A stretch of DNA of 64,000 nucleotides from Methylomonas sp. EFPC3. GTDB lineage: Bacteria > Pseudomonadota > Gammaproteobacteria > Methylococcales > Methylomonadaceae. The position numbers were made by a program, and so were the translations under genes. This document shows, in pieces, positions 9,311 to 17,491 of the stretch. Below the pieces are notes generated by a model. The model was not told where the DNA came from. It saw nothing but the letters and a program-made list of their open reading frames with translations, and searched no databases. Location: assembly GCF_029643245.1 (NCBI RefSeq), contig NZ_CP116398.1, positions 3,592,372 to 3,656,371 on the forward strand, given 5' to 3'. How positions within the stretch are numbered: position 1 is the stretch's first letter; the number at the start of each line of letters is the position of its first letter.

Positions 9311-10609
9311 ATGGCGGAAAAACACAAGATATTGATCGTCGGCGGTGGCGCGGCCGGTCTGGAATTGGCCACGGAACTGGGGCAGAAGCTCGGTAAAGCC
9401 GGCAAGGCCGAAATTACCTTACTTGACGCCGCATCGACTCATATCTGGAAGCCTTTATTGCACGAAGTGGCCTCCGGTACGCTGGCCGAGGCCGAAGAAA
9501 TCGAGTACATGGCTCAGGCGCACAGCAATCATTTCCGTTTTCTGTTCGGCAAAATGGAGGCGTTAAATCGGGCAAACAAGGAAATCATCGTCAGCTCGAT
9601 TACCAATAAGCAAGGCGAAGAGATCATTCCGCAACGCCGGTTCAAGTACGACACGCTGGTAATGGCGGTCGGCAGCGTCAGCAATACATTCGGCATTAAG
9701 GGCGTCGATAAATATTGTCGATTCATCGATACCACCAAGGAAGCTTTCCGTTTCCAGAAACAGTTGGTGGAAACCTACTACGTTCAGTCCTACGCCAACC
9801 AGAGTCGTCAGCGTGACAAGCCGTTGTCTATCGTGATTATTGGCGCCGGGGCGACGGGGGTGGAATTGTCCGCCGAGCTGCACCACGTGACCAAATTACT
9901 GGCCACTTACGGCTTAGAGGGGTCGATAGACGTCAACATCACCATCATCGAAGCCGCCACCCAGTTGTTGCCGGCATTGCCGCCGCGCTTGTCGCAGGCT
10001 ACCCAGGAGCAACTGATCAAACTCGGTATTCAGCTGAAACTGGGCCGTAAAGTTACCGAAGTGACCGAAACCGAAGTGCACACCTACGACGGCGAAGTAT
10101 TCGAAGCGGATTTAAAAGTCTGGGCGGCCGGCATCAAGGCGCCGGACTGGATGAAAAACCTGGACGGCCTGGAAACCAACCACATCAATCAATTGGTGGT
10201 TGACCAAACCCTGCAGACCAGCGATCCGGATATCTTTGCGATCGGCGATTGCGCCGCCTGTGAATGGGTCGGCCATGGCGGCAACGTGCCGCCGCGCGCC
10301 CAATCCGCCCATCAAATGGCATCTGCCGTCGCCAAGTCCATTGTGAACCGTCTGAAAGGCAAACCGGGTGTCAAATTCGTCTACCGCGATTACGGCTCGC
10401 TGGTGTCGCTGGGCAAATTCAGCACCGTCGGCAGCCTGATGGGCAGTTTGATGGGCACCGTCAGCGTCGGCGGCTTCATCGCCTACATGGTGTATCTGTC
10501 CTTGTACAAAATGCACCAGGTAGCGATCCACGGCTATTTCCGCACCGCGATGCTGACCTTGTCGAACCTGTTCCGGCGCAGTACCCATGCCAAAATGAAA
10601 ATGCATTAA
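9311..10609 (+). CDS. ndh: Type II NADH:quinone oxidoreductase
   Basis: A single-subunit, non-proton-pumping NADH dehydrogenase that passes electrons from NADH to quinone at the inner face of the cytoplasmic membrane. The 432-aa protein has an FAD-binding Rossmann motif near the N-terminus (ILIVGGGAAGLELATELG), a second dinucleotide motif for NADH (IVIIGAGATGVELSAELH, about residues 175-192) and the FAD phosphate-site IFAIGDCAAC. C-terminal amphipathic or hydrophobic segments rich in Gly and Met are suited to membrane attachment. The start at 9311 follows GGGGGAA. A small membrane protein gene follows 20 bases downstream. Confidence 0.93.
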   Translation: MAEKHKILIVGGGAAGLELATELGQKLGKAGKAEITLLDAASTHIWKPLLHEVASGTLAEAEEIEYMAQAHSNHFRFLFGKMEALNRANKEIIVSSITNKQGEEIIPQRRFKYDTLVMAVGSVSNTFGIKGVDKYCRFIDTTKEAFRFQKQLVETYYVQSYANQSRQRDKPLSIVIIGAGATGVELSAELHHVTKLLATYGLEGSIDVNITIIEAATQLLPALPPRLSQATQEQLIKLGIQLKLGRKVTEVTETEVHTYDGEVFEADLKVWAAGIKAPDWMKNLDGLETNHINQLVVDQTLQTSDPDIFAIGDCAACEWVGHGGNVPPRAQSAHQMASAVAKSIVNRLKGKPGVKFVYRDYGSLVSLGKFSTVGSLMGSLMGTVSVGGFIAYMVYLSLYKMHQVAIHGYFRTAMLTLSNLFRRSTHAKMKMH

Positions 10610-10629
10610 TCCCTTAACCGAGCTTATCC

Positions 10630-11151
10630 ATGTTAGATATCGAATACGAATTCCGCGAAGAAGATCTGGTCCATTTCAACGAACTGCGCCTGAAAAGCGA
10701 CCCGGAAATGCAGAAAAAAATCCGCCAGAACCGCATCTTCGCGCCGGGCGTGATGATGGCGATTGCGCTGTTTTACTACGTGTATTACGTGGACATGAAA
10801 ACCACCGCCTACATCACGGTGTTGGCGCTGGCCTGGGCAATTGCCTCGCCGTTTATCATGAAGATCGACATGCGCCGGCAGTTTTTCAACAAATACACCG
10901 AAGCGGAAAAGAAAGCCCTGTTCGGCAAACACCATTTGACGATCGAACCGGAATTCCTGCAGGAACGCGCCCCCGGCGGCAAAAGCAAAACCCCGTGGAA
11001 AGACATGCTGCGGGTCGAAAAGCACAAGGATTACGTCTACATCTACGTCGATATCGACGCGGCCATCGTCATTCCGCGCGCCACGGTCAAGAAAGGCGAT
11101 TTGAAAGCGTTCGCCAAGCAGGTTGAGGGGATGATTGAGAGGGCGGGGTGA
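10630..11151 (+). CDS. YcxB-like family membrane protein
   Basis: The 173-aa protein has two membrane segments (about residues 38-55 and 60-78). A C-terminal YcxB-like domain has the phrase GKSKTPWKDMLRVEKHKDYVYIYVD, cut here into recognisable parts: TPWKDMLRVE, YVYIYVD and VIPRATVKKGD. Function is unknown. It follows ndh closely on the same strand and may be co-transcribed, which could point to a membrane partner of NDH-2, though that is speculative. The sequence downstream becomes clearly more AT-rich. Confidence 0.72.
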   Translation: MLDIEYEFREEDLVHFNELRLKSDPEMQKKIRQNRIFAPGVMMAIALFYYVYYVDMKTTAYITVLALAWAIASPFIMKIDMRRQFFNKYTEAEKKALFGKHHLTIEPEFLQERAPGGKSKTPWKDMLRVEKHKDYVYIYVDIDAAIVIPRATVKKGDLKAFAKQVEGMIERAG

Positions 11152-11213
11152 TGATACTTTTCCGTATATCTGGAGAATACTGAAACTACATAGCTAATTG
11201 TCAGACATAGTCT

Positions 11214-11708
11214 ATGAACAGTCACACGGCACGAGCCGATTTCTTTGACGCATCGGCGCTCGTAAAGGTGTACTCCGATGAGCCGGGGTCGAGTGTTGTA
11301 AGAGCGTACTTCCATACTCGCCCTACAAAATACACCACACCATTTTGCTTCTATGAGGCGATGAACGTTCTTAAAGGAAAATGGAAGCACAAAGGCTTGC
11401 TCACCCTAGATCAATACCTTGAAGCTGCATTTCGACTTACAGCCTGGTACGGAGCATCGTCCTCAAGGATCAAAGATCTAGACTTCACTGATCCATTGAC
11501 CTTTATGGATGCTAAAGCAGTCGCTGAGAGGAATAAGCTAGATCTTTCAGATGCATTTCAAATATTGAGCGTCAAGAAGGGATACTTCTCCGTACTCGTA
11601 AATGAATCGGCAACCGTTCTTGTTACCGGTGACAAAGAGCTTGCAGAGGCTGCAAAGTTAGAAGGCCTTCGTCCCTGGAACCTCATGCTTGAGCCCGCGC
11701 CAGAATGA
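11214..11708 (+). CDS. PIN domain protein (VapC-like)
   Basis: PIN domains are Mg-dependent RNases and are common as VapC toxins. The 164-aa protein shows the first acidic motif in FFDASALVKVYSDEPGS, a conserved Glu in FCFYEAMNVL and the later acidic residues in LSDAFQIL and LVTGDKELAEAA. No antitoxin gene is visible upstream or downstream, and no good ribosome-binding site precedes the ATG. Codon use (AGA, CTA, AGC) and base composition are AT-richer than the neighbours. Together with the adjacent repeat region this suggests recent acquisition. It could be a solitary PIN nuclease or the remnant of a toxin-antitoxin pair. Confidence 0.8.
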   Translation: MNSHTARADFFDASALVKVYSDEPGSSVVRAYFHTRPTKYTTPFCFYEAMNVLKGKWKHKGLLTLDQYLEAAFRLTAWYGASSSRIKDLDFTDPLTFMDAKAVAERNKLDLSDAFQILSVKKGYFSVLVNESATVLVTGDKELAEAAKLEGLRPWNLMLEPAPE

Positions 11709-11815
11709 GTTATGTCAGTCATGATGCAGGGTGGGCACGGTTTTTGTACCCAACACGGGGTCAATAAGCTTTCATTTGTGGTGTCGCTAACGCGACGGTT
11801 GGTTTTAAAGTCGGG

Positions 11816-11867
11816 TCTCGGCCCGACGGCCGAGATACTTTCTTTTGCGTCGCCAAAAGAAAGTATC
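11816..11867. repeat. Two adjacent perfect stem-loops
   Basis: The first stem pairs 11816-11823 with 11828-11835 (TCTCGGCC/GGCCGAGA, loop CGAC). The second pairs 11834-11847 with 11854-11867, a perfect 14-bp stem with loop CGTCGC. The two stems share bases 11834-11835, so they would be alternatives or be trimmed by those bases. Confidence 0.75.
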
Positions 11868-11886
11868 CAAAGAAAAGGCGACCCGG

Positions 11887-12025
11887 ATGCTGCTTGTTCC
11901 CTGCGCTCCTCGCTTTTGAATGGGGTTGCCGAAAGGGGCTTCCTGCCCCTTCGGCAACGCGCCGCATCCCTGCGGCGCCCCTGCGGGCTGAACCGTTCAA
12001 AAGCTCCGGTGCTCGGCGCAGCATA
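11887..12025. repeat. Multibranched palindromic element
   Basis: A nested fold is visible. The outer ATGCTGC (11887-11893) pairs with GCAGCAT (12019-12025). Inside it, GCTTTTGAATGG (11912-11923) pairs with CCGTTCAAAAGC (11993-12004) with one G-T pair. Within that closing helix are two further hairpins. One is 11925-11939 with 11945-11958 (one bulged A); the other is 11959-11965 with 11972-11978 (GCGCCGC/GCGGCGC). This resembles the fold of a structured RNA or a cruciform-forming repeat. No promoter is recognised. Confidence 0.6.
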
Positions 12026-12061
12026 CGGGAATAAAACCATCCCGATTTCGGTTGCCCGTAG

Positions 12062-12099
12062 AACTCGTAGGTACGATTAGAACTCGTAGGTACGATTAG
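12062..12099. repeat. 19-bp direct repeat, two copies
   Basis: The 19-base unit AACTCGTAGGTACGATTAG occurs twice in perfect tandem (12062-12080 and 12081-12099). A partial third unit (TTCGTAGG) follows. It leads directly into the GTAGGGTGGGCAC hairpin. Two copies are too few, and have no spacer, so this is not a CRISPR array. Confidence 0.85.
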
Positions 12100-12104
12100 T
12101 TTCG

Positions 12105-12227
12105 TAGGGTGGGCACGGTTTTTGTGCCCACGCGGCATTGGGACTATTCCTCTTATCCGTGGACAGAAAAGCTTTGTCCGCCACTTTCAAGGCTTTAACG
12201 CGTGGGCACTAGCGACCCACCCTACAT
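12105..12227. repeat. Inverted repeat pair bounding 60-70 bases next to holC
   Basis: At 12109-12116 GTGGGCAC pairs locally with 12124-12131 GTGCCCAC. The whole left copy (GTAGGGTGGGCAC...GCCCACGCG) reappears inverted at 12199-12225 (CGCGTGGGCAC...CCACCCTAC). The right copy ends inside holC: the TAG stop codon of holC (12222-12224) is part of the repeat end. This suggests insertion of the element at the 3' end of the gene. Confidence 0.65.
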
Positions 12228-12674
12228 TTTGTGAGTGTTGATCGATAAACCCAACTGTTGGTAATGCCGGTAACGCTGGCGGCCGGCTTGTTTGGACTCC
12301 TCGCTGTTGTCCAATATTTCCAGAATCCGTTCGGTTGGCGGTTCGGCGGGCGGGAACGCCGACGACAGGTTGACGATTACGCCGCGCCAGGCGTCCGGGA
12401 TCTCGCTGCCGCCGATCAAAACCGTGCCGGGAAATTGCGGCGGCAAGCCGCGGTAGATTTGATGCGGTACGAAGCTGCCGGCGCGGAAGGTCCACAAGGC
12501 TTTGTCGATTTGCTCCGCCTGCTCGGCCGATTCGGCCAGCACGTAGCAGAAAAAGCCGCTACGGTAGATTTTCTCGATCAATTTGCAGGCGAATTCCTGG
12601 CGTTGCTGCTGGTCGTGCGTGCCGAGCACGTAGAAACTGACTTCAGGCAGTGCGCTGTCGGTGGCGGCGGTCAT
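12222..12674 (-). CDS. holC: DNA polymerase III chi subunit
   Basis: HolC (chi) links the clamp loader, through psi, to single-stranded DNA-binding protein. The 150-aa protein matches the family: VSFYVLGTHDQQQRQEFACKL near the N-terminus, a GFFCYVLAESAEQAEQIDKALWTF helix-strand pair (quoted here as YVLAESAEQ and DKALWTF), FVPHQIYRG, and VIVNLSSAFP. It lies directly downstream of pepA on the same strand, the standard gammaproteobacterial order. The stop codon is provided by the end of an intergenic repeat, so the last residues (NTHKM) may differ from those in relatives. Confidence 0.88.
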   Translation of the reverse strand: MTAATDSALPEVSFYVLGTHDQQQRQEFACKLIEKIYRSGFFCYVLAESAEQAEQIDKALWTFRAGSFVPHQIYRGLPPQFPGTVLIGGSEIPDAWRGVIVNLSSAFPPAEPPTERILEILDNSEESKQAGRQRYRHYQQLGLSINTHKM

Positions 12675-12721
12675 GGCGGTTTAGGCGGAGCGGCGCGGCC
12701 GCCGCTCCCGGTTGAGGTGAA

Positions 12722-14215
12722 TCAGGCCTGAGCCCGGTTCAGCAGGTATTGCACCAACAACGGCACCGGCCGGCCGGTGGCGCCCTTGTTGGCGCCGGTG
12801 CGCCAGGCGGTGCCGGCGATGTCGATGTGGGCCCAACGGTATTCCTCGGCGAATTTGGACAGGAACACCGCTGCGGTGATGCTGCCGCCGTCCGGGCCGC
12901 CGATGTTGGCCAAGTCGGCGAAATTGGATTTCAGTTGTTCCTGGTATTCTTCCCAGATCGGCATCCGCCACAGCAAATCGCAGGCGGTTTCGCCGGCGCC
13001 GATCAGTTCGTTGCAGAGTTTGTCGTCGTTGCCGAACAAGCCGCTCGGCACCCGGCCTAAGGCGACGATGCAGGCGCCGGTCAAGGTCGCCATGTCTATG
13101 ATCACGTCCGGGTTGTATTTTTTGGCATAGGTCAGCGTGTCGCACAGGATCAGGCGGCCTTCGGCATCGGTGTTCAAGATTTCGATGGTCTTGCCGGACA
13201 TGCTGGTCCAGATGTCGCCCGGTTTGTTGGCGGCGCCGTCCGGCAGGTTTTCCGAGGACGGCACCAGGCCGACGATGTTCAGTTTCAAATTCAACAGGCT
13301 GGCGGCGCGGATGATACCCAGCACGCTGGCGCCGCCGCACATGTCGTATTTCATTTCGTCCATGCCCTGGCCGGGTTTCAAGGAAATGCCGCCGGCGTCG
13401 AAGGTCAGGCCTTTGCCGACCAGCACGATGGGTTTGGCGTTTTTGTCGCCGCCCCGGTACTCCAGGCAGATCAGTTTGGCCGGCTGGCGGCTGCCGCGGG
13501 TCACCGACAGGAACGAGCCCATGCCCAGCGCTTCCATGTCGCTTTCTTCCAGAATTTCGCAGCTCAACAGTTCGTGCTGGCCGGCCAGCGCCAAGGCTTG
13601 TTCGGCCAGATAGGTCGGGGTGCAGATGTTGCCTGGCAGGTCGGCCAATTGCTTGGTCAGCTCCACGCCCAGGGCGATCGCGACGCCTTGCTGCAATCCG
13701 GTTGTTGCGGCGGCTTTTTGGCTGTCGTTGGCGAGAATGCTTAGTTGTTGCAGCGGGATTTTATCGTCGATTTTTTTAGTGGCGCTGTACTGGTACAGGC
13801 CGTCGTTGAAGACTTCGACGATTTGCCGGGCTTGCCATTGGTTGTCGGCAGCGTCGACATCGATATCCAGCAACGCGCTACAGGCGTTTTGTACTTTGCT
13901 GTCTTTAACGGTTTTGGCCGCGGCGGCCAACGCCTTACGGTATTGTTTGCGGCTGACTTTGCCGCGCTCGCCGAAGCCGACCAGGACGATGCGGGCGATA
14001 TTAGCGTCCGCCAGGTTGTTGACCAACAGGGTTTCGGCGTTTTTGCCCTTGATGTCGCCCCGCGCGATCAGTTTGCCGATCAGGCCGCCCTGCGCCGCAT
14101 CCATGGCCGCGGCCGCCGGGCTGAGTTGCTGGTTTTCGTAGATACCCAGCAGCAGGCAATCGCTTTGCAGTTTGTCTAAGGGGGCGCTTTCTATAGAATA
14201 GTCCATTTGATACAT
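12722..14215 (-). CDS. pepA: Leucyl aminopeptidase (M17)
   Basis: PepA is a hexameric cytosolic di-zinc aminopeptidase; in E. coli it also serves as a DNA-binding architectural factor. The 497-aa protein has the variable N-terminal macrodomain-like region. The M17 catalytic domain follows with [26 protein letters not shown] and the signature NTDAEGRL (about residues 345-352), which supplies metal ligands and the active-site Arg. Length is typical. The next Met (position 4) could also serve as start. It is divergent from lptF and followed by holC. Confidence 0.95.
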   Translation of the reverse strand: MYQMDYSIESAPLDKLQSDCLLLGIYENQQLSPAAAAMDAAQGGLIGKLIARGDIKGKNAETLLVNNLADANIARIVLVGFGERGKVSRKQYRKALAAAAKTVKDSKVQNACSALLDIDVDAADNQWQARQIVEVFNDGLYQYSATKKIDDKIPLQQLSILANDSQKAAATTGLQQGVAIALGVELTKQLADLPGNICTPTYLAEQALALAGQHELLSCEILEESDMEALGMGSFLSVTRGSRQPAKLICLEYRGGDKNAKPIVLVGKGLTFDAGGISLKPGQGMDEMKYDMCGGASVLGIIRAASLLNLKLNIVGLVPSSENLPDGAANKPGDIWTSMSGKTIEILNTDAEGRLILCDTLTYAKKYNPDVIIDMATLTGACIVALGRVPSGLFGNDDKLCNELIGAGETACDLLWRMPIWEEYQEQLKSNFADLANIGGPDGGSITAAVFLSKFAEEYRWAHIDIAGTAWRTGANKGATGRPVPLLVQYLLNRAQA

Positions 14216-14302
14216 CCACTATCAAGTGTCTTGGATTGAGGGTTTCTGCCGGTTGCAGCGGTATTGCGACCGATTATACATGAGAATATCGGGAGAGAGT
14301 CT

Positions 14303-15439
14303 TTGAGCGTCGAGCGCACAATGCCCAGTTCCGGCCGGCCGTTTCGGCTGTTGACCGTGCTGGATAAAATGATCATCAAGGAGTTGTTTTTCACGGTCAC
14401 GGCGGTGCTGACCGTGCTGGTGGTGATTATCGTCAGCCGCAAATTCATTCGGGTGCTGGCACAGGCCATTGAGGGTAATATCGCCAATGAGACGGTGATG
14501 ACCTTGCTGGGCATGAAAATCGTGATTGCCACCACGGCCTTTTTACCGGCCGCCTTGTTCATGGCGGTGTTGATGGTATTGGGACGAATGTACCGCGAAC
14601 AGGAAATGTCGGCCATTTCCTCGGCCGGCGGCGGGGCGTTCACGATTTACCGGTCGGTATTCTTGCTGGTGGTTCCGCTCAGTCTGGTTGGCGTGGGGCT
14701 GTCGATGTTTGCGGCGCCGTGGGCCGAGGCGCGGACCGAACAATTGATGCACCAGGACAAGCAAAACGCCGATATCCGCGGTATTTCCGCTGGCCGTTTC
14801 AGCGAATACAGCGACGGCGAATTGATTTTCTATACCGAAACGGTGGACGACGAAGGCCGCATGCACCATGTGTTTGTGCAAAACAAGCAGGGCGGCAAGC
14901 TCGGCGTGGTCAATGCCGAATCGGGTTGGCTGAAAAATCTGCCGGGCGGTTTGTATTTAGTGTTGGAAAACGGCCAGCGGGTGATGGGCGTACCCGGCAA
15001 TAAGGATTTCGTGATCGAAGCCTTCCAGGAATATTCGGTATTGATCGAAAAGAAAGTCACGGTGTTGAGTCTGGGCCGGGAGGCGATCCCGACCCGGGCC
15101 TTGTGGGTGTCGCCGGAATTGCGCGACATTGCGGAAGTTCAAGACCGCTTGAATACGCCGCTGGGGGTGGTGTTGCTGGCGATTCTGGCAGTGCCGCTGG
15201 CCAAACTGTCGCCGCGCGGCGGCATCTACGGCAGCATGCTGGTCGCCTTCGGCATTTACTTCGTCTACGGCAACCTGCAGCGGGTCAATCATAGTTGGGT
15301 CATCAGCGGCGCGTTGCCGGCTTGGGTCGGTTATTTTTGGGTGGATACGGCGTTATTGTTACTGGGGATAGCGATGCTGATCCGCCTGTACGGTTGGCGC
15401 TGGTGCTTGCAAAGTCTGACAGGAAAGGTTGCCGGATGA
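14303..15439 (+). CDS. lptF: LPS export permease LptF
   Basis: LptF pairs with LptG in the inner-membrane LptB2FG transporter, which extracts lipopolysaccharide and pushes it to the Lpt bridge. The roughly 378-aa protein has the YjgP/YjgQ architecture: three N-terminal helices (from MIIKELFFTVTAVLTV), a periplasmic beta-jellyroll (about residues 130-265) and three C-terminal helices. A TTG start at 14303 is favoured because GGGAGAGAG lies just upstream; the ATG at 14321 is an alternative. The stop overlaps lptG as ATGA. Divergent from pepA. Confidence 0.92.
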   Translation: MSVERTMPSSGRPFRLLTVLDKMIIKELFFTVTAVLTVLVVIIVSRKFIRVLAQAIEGNIANETVMTLLGMKIVIATTAFLPAALFMAVLMVLGRMYREQEMSAISSAGGGAFTIYRSVFLLVVPLSLVGVGLSMFAAPWAEARTEQLMHQDKQNADIRGISAGRFSEYSDGELIFYTETVDDEGRMHHVFVQNKQGGKLGVVNAESGWLKNLPGGLYLVLENGQRVMGVPGNKDFVIEAFQEYSVLIEKKVTVLSLGREAIPTRALWVSPELRDIAEVQDRLNTPLGVVLLAILAVPLAKLSPRGGIYGSMLVAFGIYFVYGNLQRVNHSWVISGALPAWVGYFWVDTALLLLGIAMLIRLYGWRWCLQSLTGKVAG

Positions 15440-16503
15440 ATGTGTTAACGCTTTATATCGTCAAGGAAGTCGTGAAAGGATCGCTGGTGGCGGTGATTTT
15501 GTTGCTGACCTTGTTCAATCTGTTCAGCTTCAGCGACGAATTAAAGGACTTGGGTCAGGGTGGCTACAATTTGCAGACCATTTTGTGGTTTCTGACCTTG
15601 ACTTCGCCGCGGGTATTTTACGAATTGGTGCCGTCTTCGGCACTGTTGGGTAGCCTGTTTGTGGTCGGGGCGATGGCTAACAACCGGGAAATCGTCGCGA
15701 TGCGCGGTGCCGGACTGTCGGTGGCCTGGATCATCCGCACCATTATGCTGGCCGGGCTGGTGTTGGTGGTGGTTGCGGTCCTGGTCGGCGAATTCGTCGC
15801 ACCGCCTTGCGAACGCGCCGCGCAGTTGCTGAAAACGACGGCGTTGCACGACGGCGTGGTGATGCGGTCCCAATACGGTATGTGGCTGCGGGAAGGCGAC
15901 AGTTTTATCAATGTCCGCAAAATTCTGGACGACGGGTCATTGGCTGACGTGCGGATTTACGATGTCGGCGAGGATAAACATCTGCAGCGCGTGACTCAGG
16001 CCGAGCACGCCCAGTTTCTCGGCGACAAGCAATGGCGGTTGGAGGGGGTCAAACATTCGGAAGTCACGCCGCAGCAAATACTCGCCGGCGCTCAGGAGCA
16101 GCAGGCTTGGCGTTCTGGGATAGACTCCGATCTGCTGAAAGTGGCCGTGGTCAATTCCGACAACCTGTCGCTGTACGATCTGTTCATGTATATCGATTTT
16201 CTGAAGCAGAACAATCAGAAGTCGCAAAGTTACGAGCTGGCGTTTTGGAGCCGGTTGATTAATCCGTTCGTCACCTTCGTGATGTTGATGGTCTCGGCGC
16301 CGTTCGTGATCGGCATCGGCCGCGGCGTCAGTACCGGAGCGCGGATCATGATGGGTATTGTGATCGGCATGACCTTCAATATTTTCGACCGGATTGCCGG
16401 CCATGTCGGTTTGGTTTACGACATGAATCCGATGTTGATGGCAATGTTGCCGAGTACCTTGGTGTTTTGTTGCGCGTTGTACGCGGTGAAACGGGCCAGC
16501 TAA
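15436..16503 (+). CDS. lptG: LPS export permease LptG
   Basis: This is the second permease of the LptB2FG complex, 355 aa, close to the E. coli length. Six membrane helices flank a periplasmic domain (about residues 120-260). Features typical of the family are LTLYIVKEVVKGSLV at the start, FYELVPSSALLGSLFVVG in the coupling region and the C-terminal helices ending LVFCCALYAVKRAS. Its ATG overlaps the lptF stop codon, so the two subunits are translationally coupled. A GC-rich hairpin follows at 16539-16562. Confidence 0.94.
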   Translation: MNVLTLYIVKEVVKGSLVAVILLLTLFNLFSFSDELKDLGQGGYNLQTILWFLTLTSPRVFYELVPSSALLGSLFVVGAMANNREIVAMRGAGLSVAWIIRTIMLAGLVLVVVAVLVGEFVAPPCERAAQLLKTTALHDGVVMRSQYGMWLREGDSFINVRKILDDGSLADVRIYDVGEDKHLQRVTQAEHAQFLGDKQWRLEGVKHSEVTPQQILAGAQEQQAWRSGIDSDLLKVAVVNSDNLSLYDLFMYIDFLKQNNQKSQSYELAFWSRLINPFVTFVMLMVSAPFVIGIGRGVSTGARIMMGIVIGMTFNIFDRIAGHVGLVYDMNPMLMAMLPSTLVFCCALYAVKRAS

Positions 16504-16538
16504 GGCAGGTGCATAGTGAGTGGAATCTGGCCGAAGGC

Positions 16539-16562
16539 GCCGGTTGCTCTGCGGCAACCGGC
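16539..16562. terminator. Candidate terminator hairpin after lptG
   Basis: A perfect nine-base-pair stem GCCGGTTGC/GCAACCGGC with a six-base loop lies between the convergent lptG and the small secreted-protein gene. There is no immediate T-run on either side (GGGTTTTATTT begins 13 bases further on), so it may need Rho or act only weakly. Confidence 0.45.
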
Positions 16563-16579
16563 TCGAGCGAAAGCGGGTT

Positions 16580-16966
16580 TTATTTGCGGGTCATGAACAG
16601 ATAGAGAAATTTACATTTCAATACCATATCTTTTTCGTCCAGTTCCACGACGGCGCAGTCTTCGTATTTTTCCCGGCCCGGAGTGACTTGTTTTTTGATC
16701 AAGCCGTCGGCCACGCTGTATTTAATCGGAATGGTCATTTCGCCGATGCCGCTACGGGCATCTTCGCCGGTGGTGACCAATGTGCCGTCTTTTTGAAATT
16801 CCCAGGTTACTCGGAGCGGTTTTTTCTCTCTATCCAGGGCGAGGGATTCGGCAGTGACCTGCCATTTACCCAACAGCTTGGCGTTGTCCGCCAACTTCAC
16901 GTCGGCAACGGCATTGGCGGCGGTCAATGCGGCAAACAGGGATAGGGCTATTGTTATTGTTTTCAT
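16580..16966 (-). CDS. Small exported protein of unknown function
   Basis: A 128-aa protein with a clear signal peptide (MKTITIALSLFAALTAANAVA). A beta-rich mature domain contains LLGKWQVTAESL, VTWEFQKDGTLV and a C-terminal pair of Cys residues (CAVVEL and KCKFLYL). The 'GKW...F..DG.l' pattern resembles lipocalin-like or DUF-type small-ligand folds, but no family is assigned. GGGAG precedes the ATG. It lies between lptG (convergent) and the RDD gene on the same strand. Confidence 0.7.
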   Translation of the reverse strand: MKTITIALSLFAALTAANAVADVKLADNAKLLGKWQVTAESLALDREKKPLRVTWEFQKDGTLVTTGEDARSGIGEMTIPIKYSVADGLIKKQVTPGREKYEDCAVVELDEKDMVLKCKFLYLFMTRK

Positions 16967-17026
16967 TGTGTGCTCCCGGCTCATGAAGAAGATGGAGCCG
17001 GGAATATAGCACATCCGATTTTGGCT

Positions 17027-17491
17027 TCAGCGCTTTTCTTCGCAGTAAACCACGCGGGTTTTGGACAGGCGGTCGTGCCAGCCTTGGCGGTCCTTGTCGA
17101 ACAAGCACCAGAGAAAACCCAGGCCCAAACAGGCCCAGGATAACAGCGCGCTGAAAAAACGCAGGATGGCTTGCGGCCAGCCGACAGGTTGAGCGTTGGC
17201 GGAGACGACTTTGATTTTCCAGGCCTTTAAGCCCAGGGTTTGGCCACCATGGGTCCAAAACCAGCCGTAAAACGCAAAGCTCACGGCCAGTAGATAGATA
17301 GGGTACAACACTTGGCTTGCCGCGAAAGCCTCGCCGCCGTTAAAGGGTAGCGCCAGTGCAGTAGCCAGGAACAGCACAGCCAACAAAAGCAGTGCGTCGT
17401 ATATGACGGCTCCCATGCGGCGTAAAAAACCCGGCCTCGCTATGGCAGCGGCGCCGGGTTCAGGTTGGCTCGGTGGATTTGCTCTGCGCAA
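17027..17491 (-). CDS. RDD family membrane protein
   Basis: The 154-aa protein carries the RDD-family core: a basic N-terminal segment followed by RPGFLRRMGAVIYDALLLL, a second helix pair, and GQTLGLKAWKIKVV, with a late WHDRLSKTRVV. Several RDD proteins have been proposed to be sodium/proton antiporters, but most are uncharacterised. The frame opens with a TTG placed directly after the TAA of the upstream small membrane gene (TAATTG). This suggests coupled translation; an internal ATG at 17416 is the alternative but would remove the conserved RPGFLRR. Confidence 0.8.
   Translation of the reverse strand: MRRANPPSQPEPGAAAIARPGFLRRMGAVIYDALLLLAVLFLATALALPFNGGEAFAASQVLYPIYLLAVSFAFYGWFWTHGGQTLGLKAWKIKVVSANAQPVGWPQAILRFFSALLSWACLGLGFLWCLFDKDRQGWHDRLSKTRVVYCEEKR

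Larger units (their letters stand above)
11709..12221. repeat. Structured intergenic repeat region with inverted and tandem repeats
   Basis: This roughly 510-base gap holds no credible gene. It contains a chain of strong stem-loops between 11783 and 12025, a 19-bp direct repeat, and three related copies of a GTAGGGTGGGCAC-type motif at about 11728, 12105 and 12199 (the last inverted). The long leftward frame 12138-11761 includes a segment (FFGYFLLATQKKV, RPSGRDP) that I recall from many spurious hypothetical proteins in proteobacteria. This indicates a dispersed repeat family rather than a gene. The region may be a MITE-like element or a structured RNA. Confidence 0.7.

Noticed and set aside
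12062-12099. Possible CRISPR array
   Set aside because: Only two directly adjacent 19-bp copies without spacers and no cas genes.
11761-12138. 125-aa leftward frame in the repeat region
   Set aside because: It covers inverted repeats and palindromes and resembles recurrent spurious proteins; treated as a repeat, not a gene.
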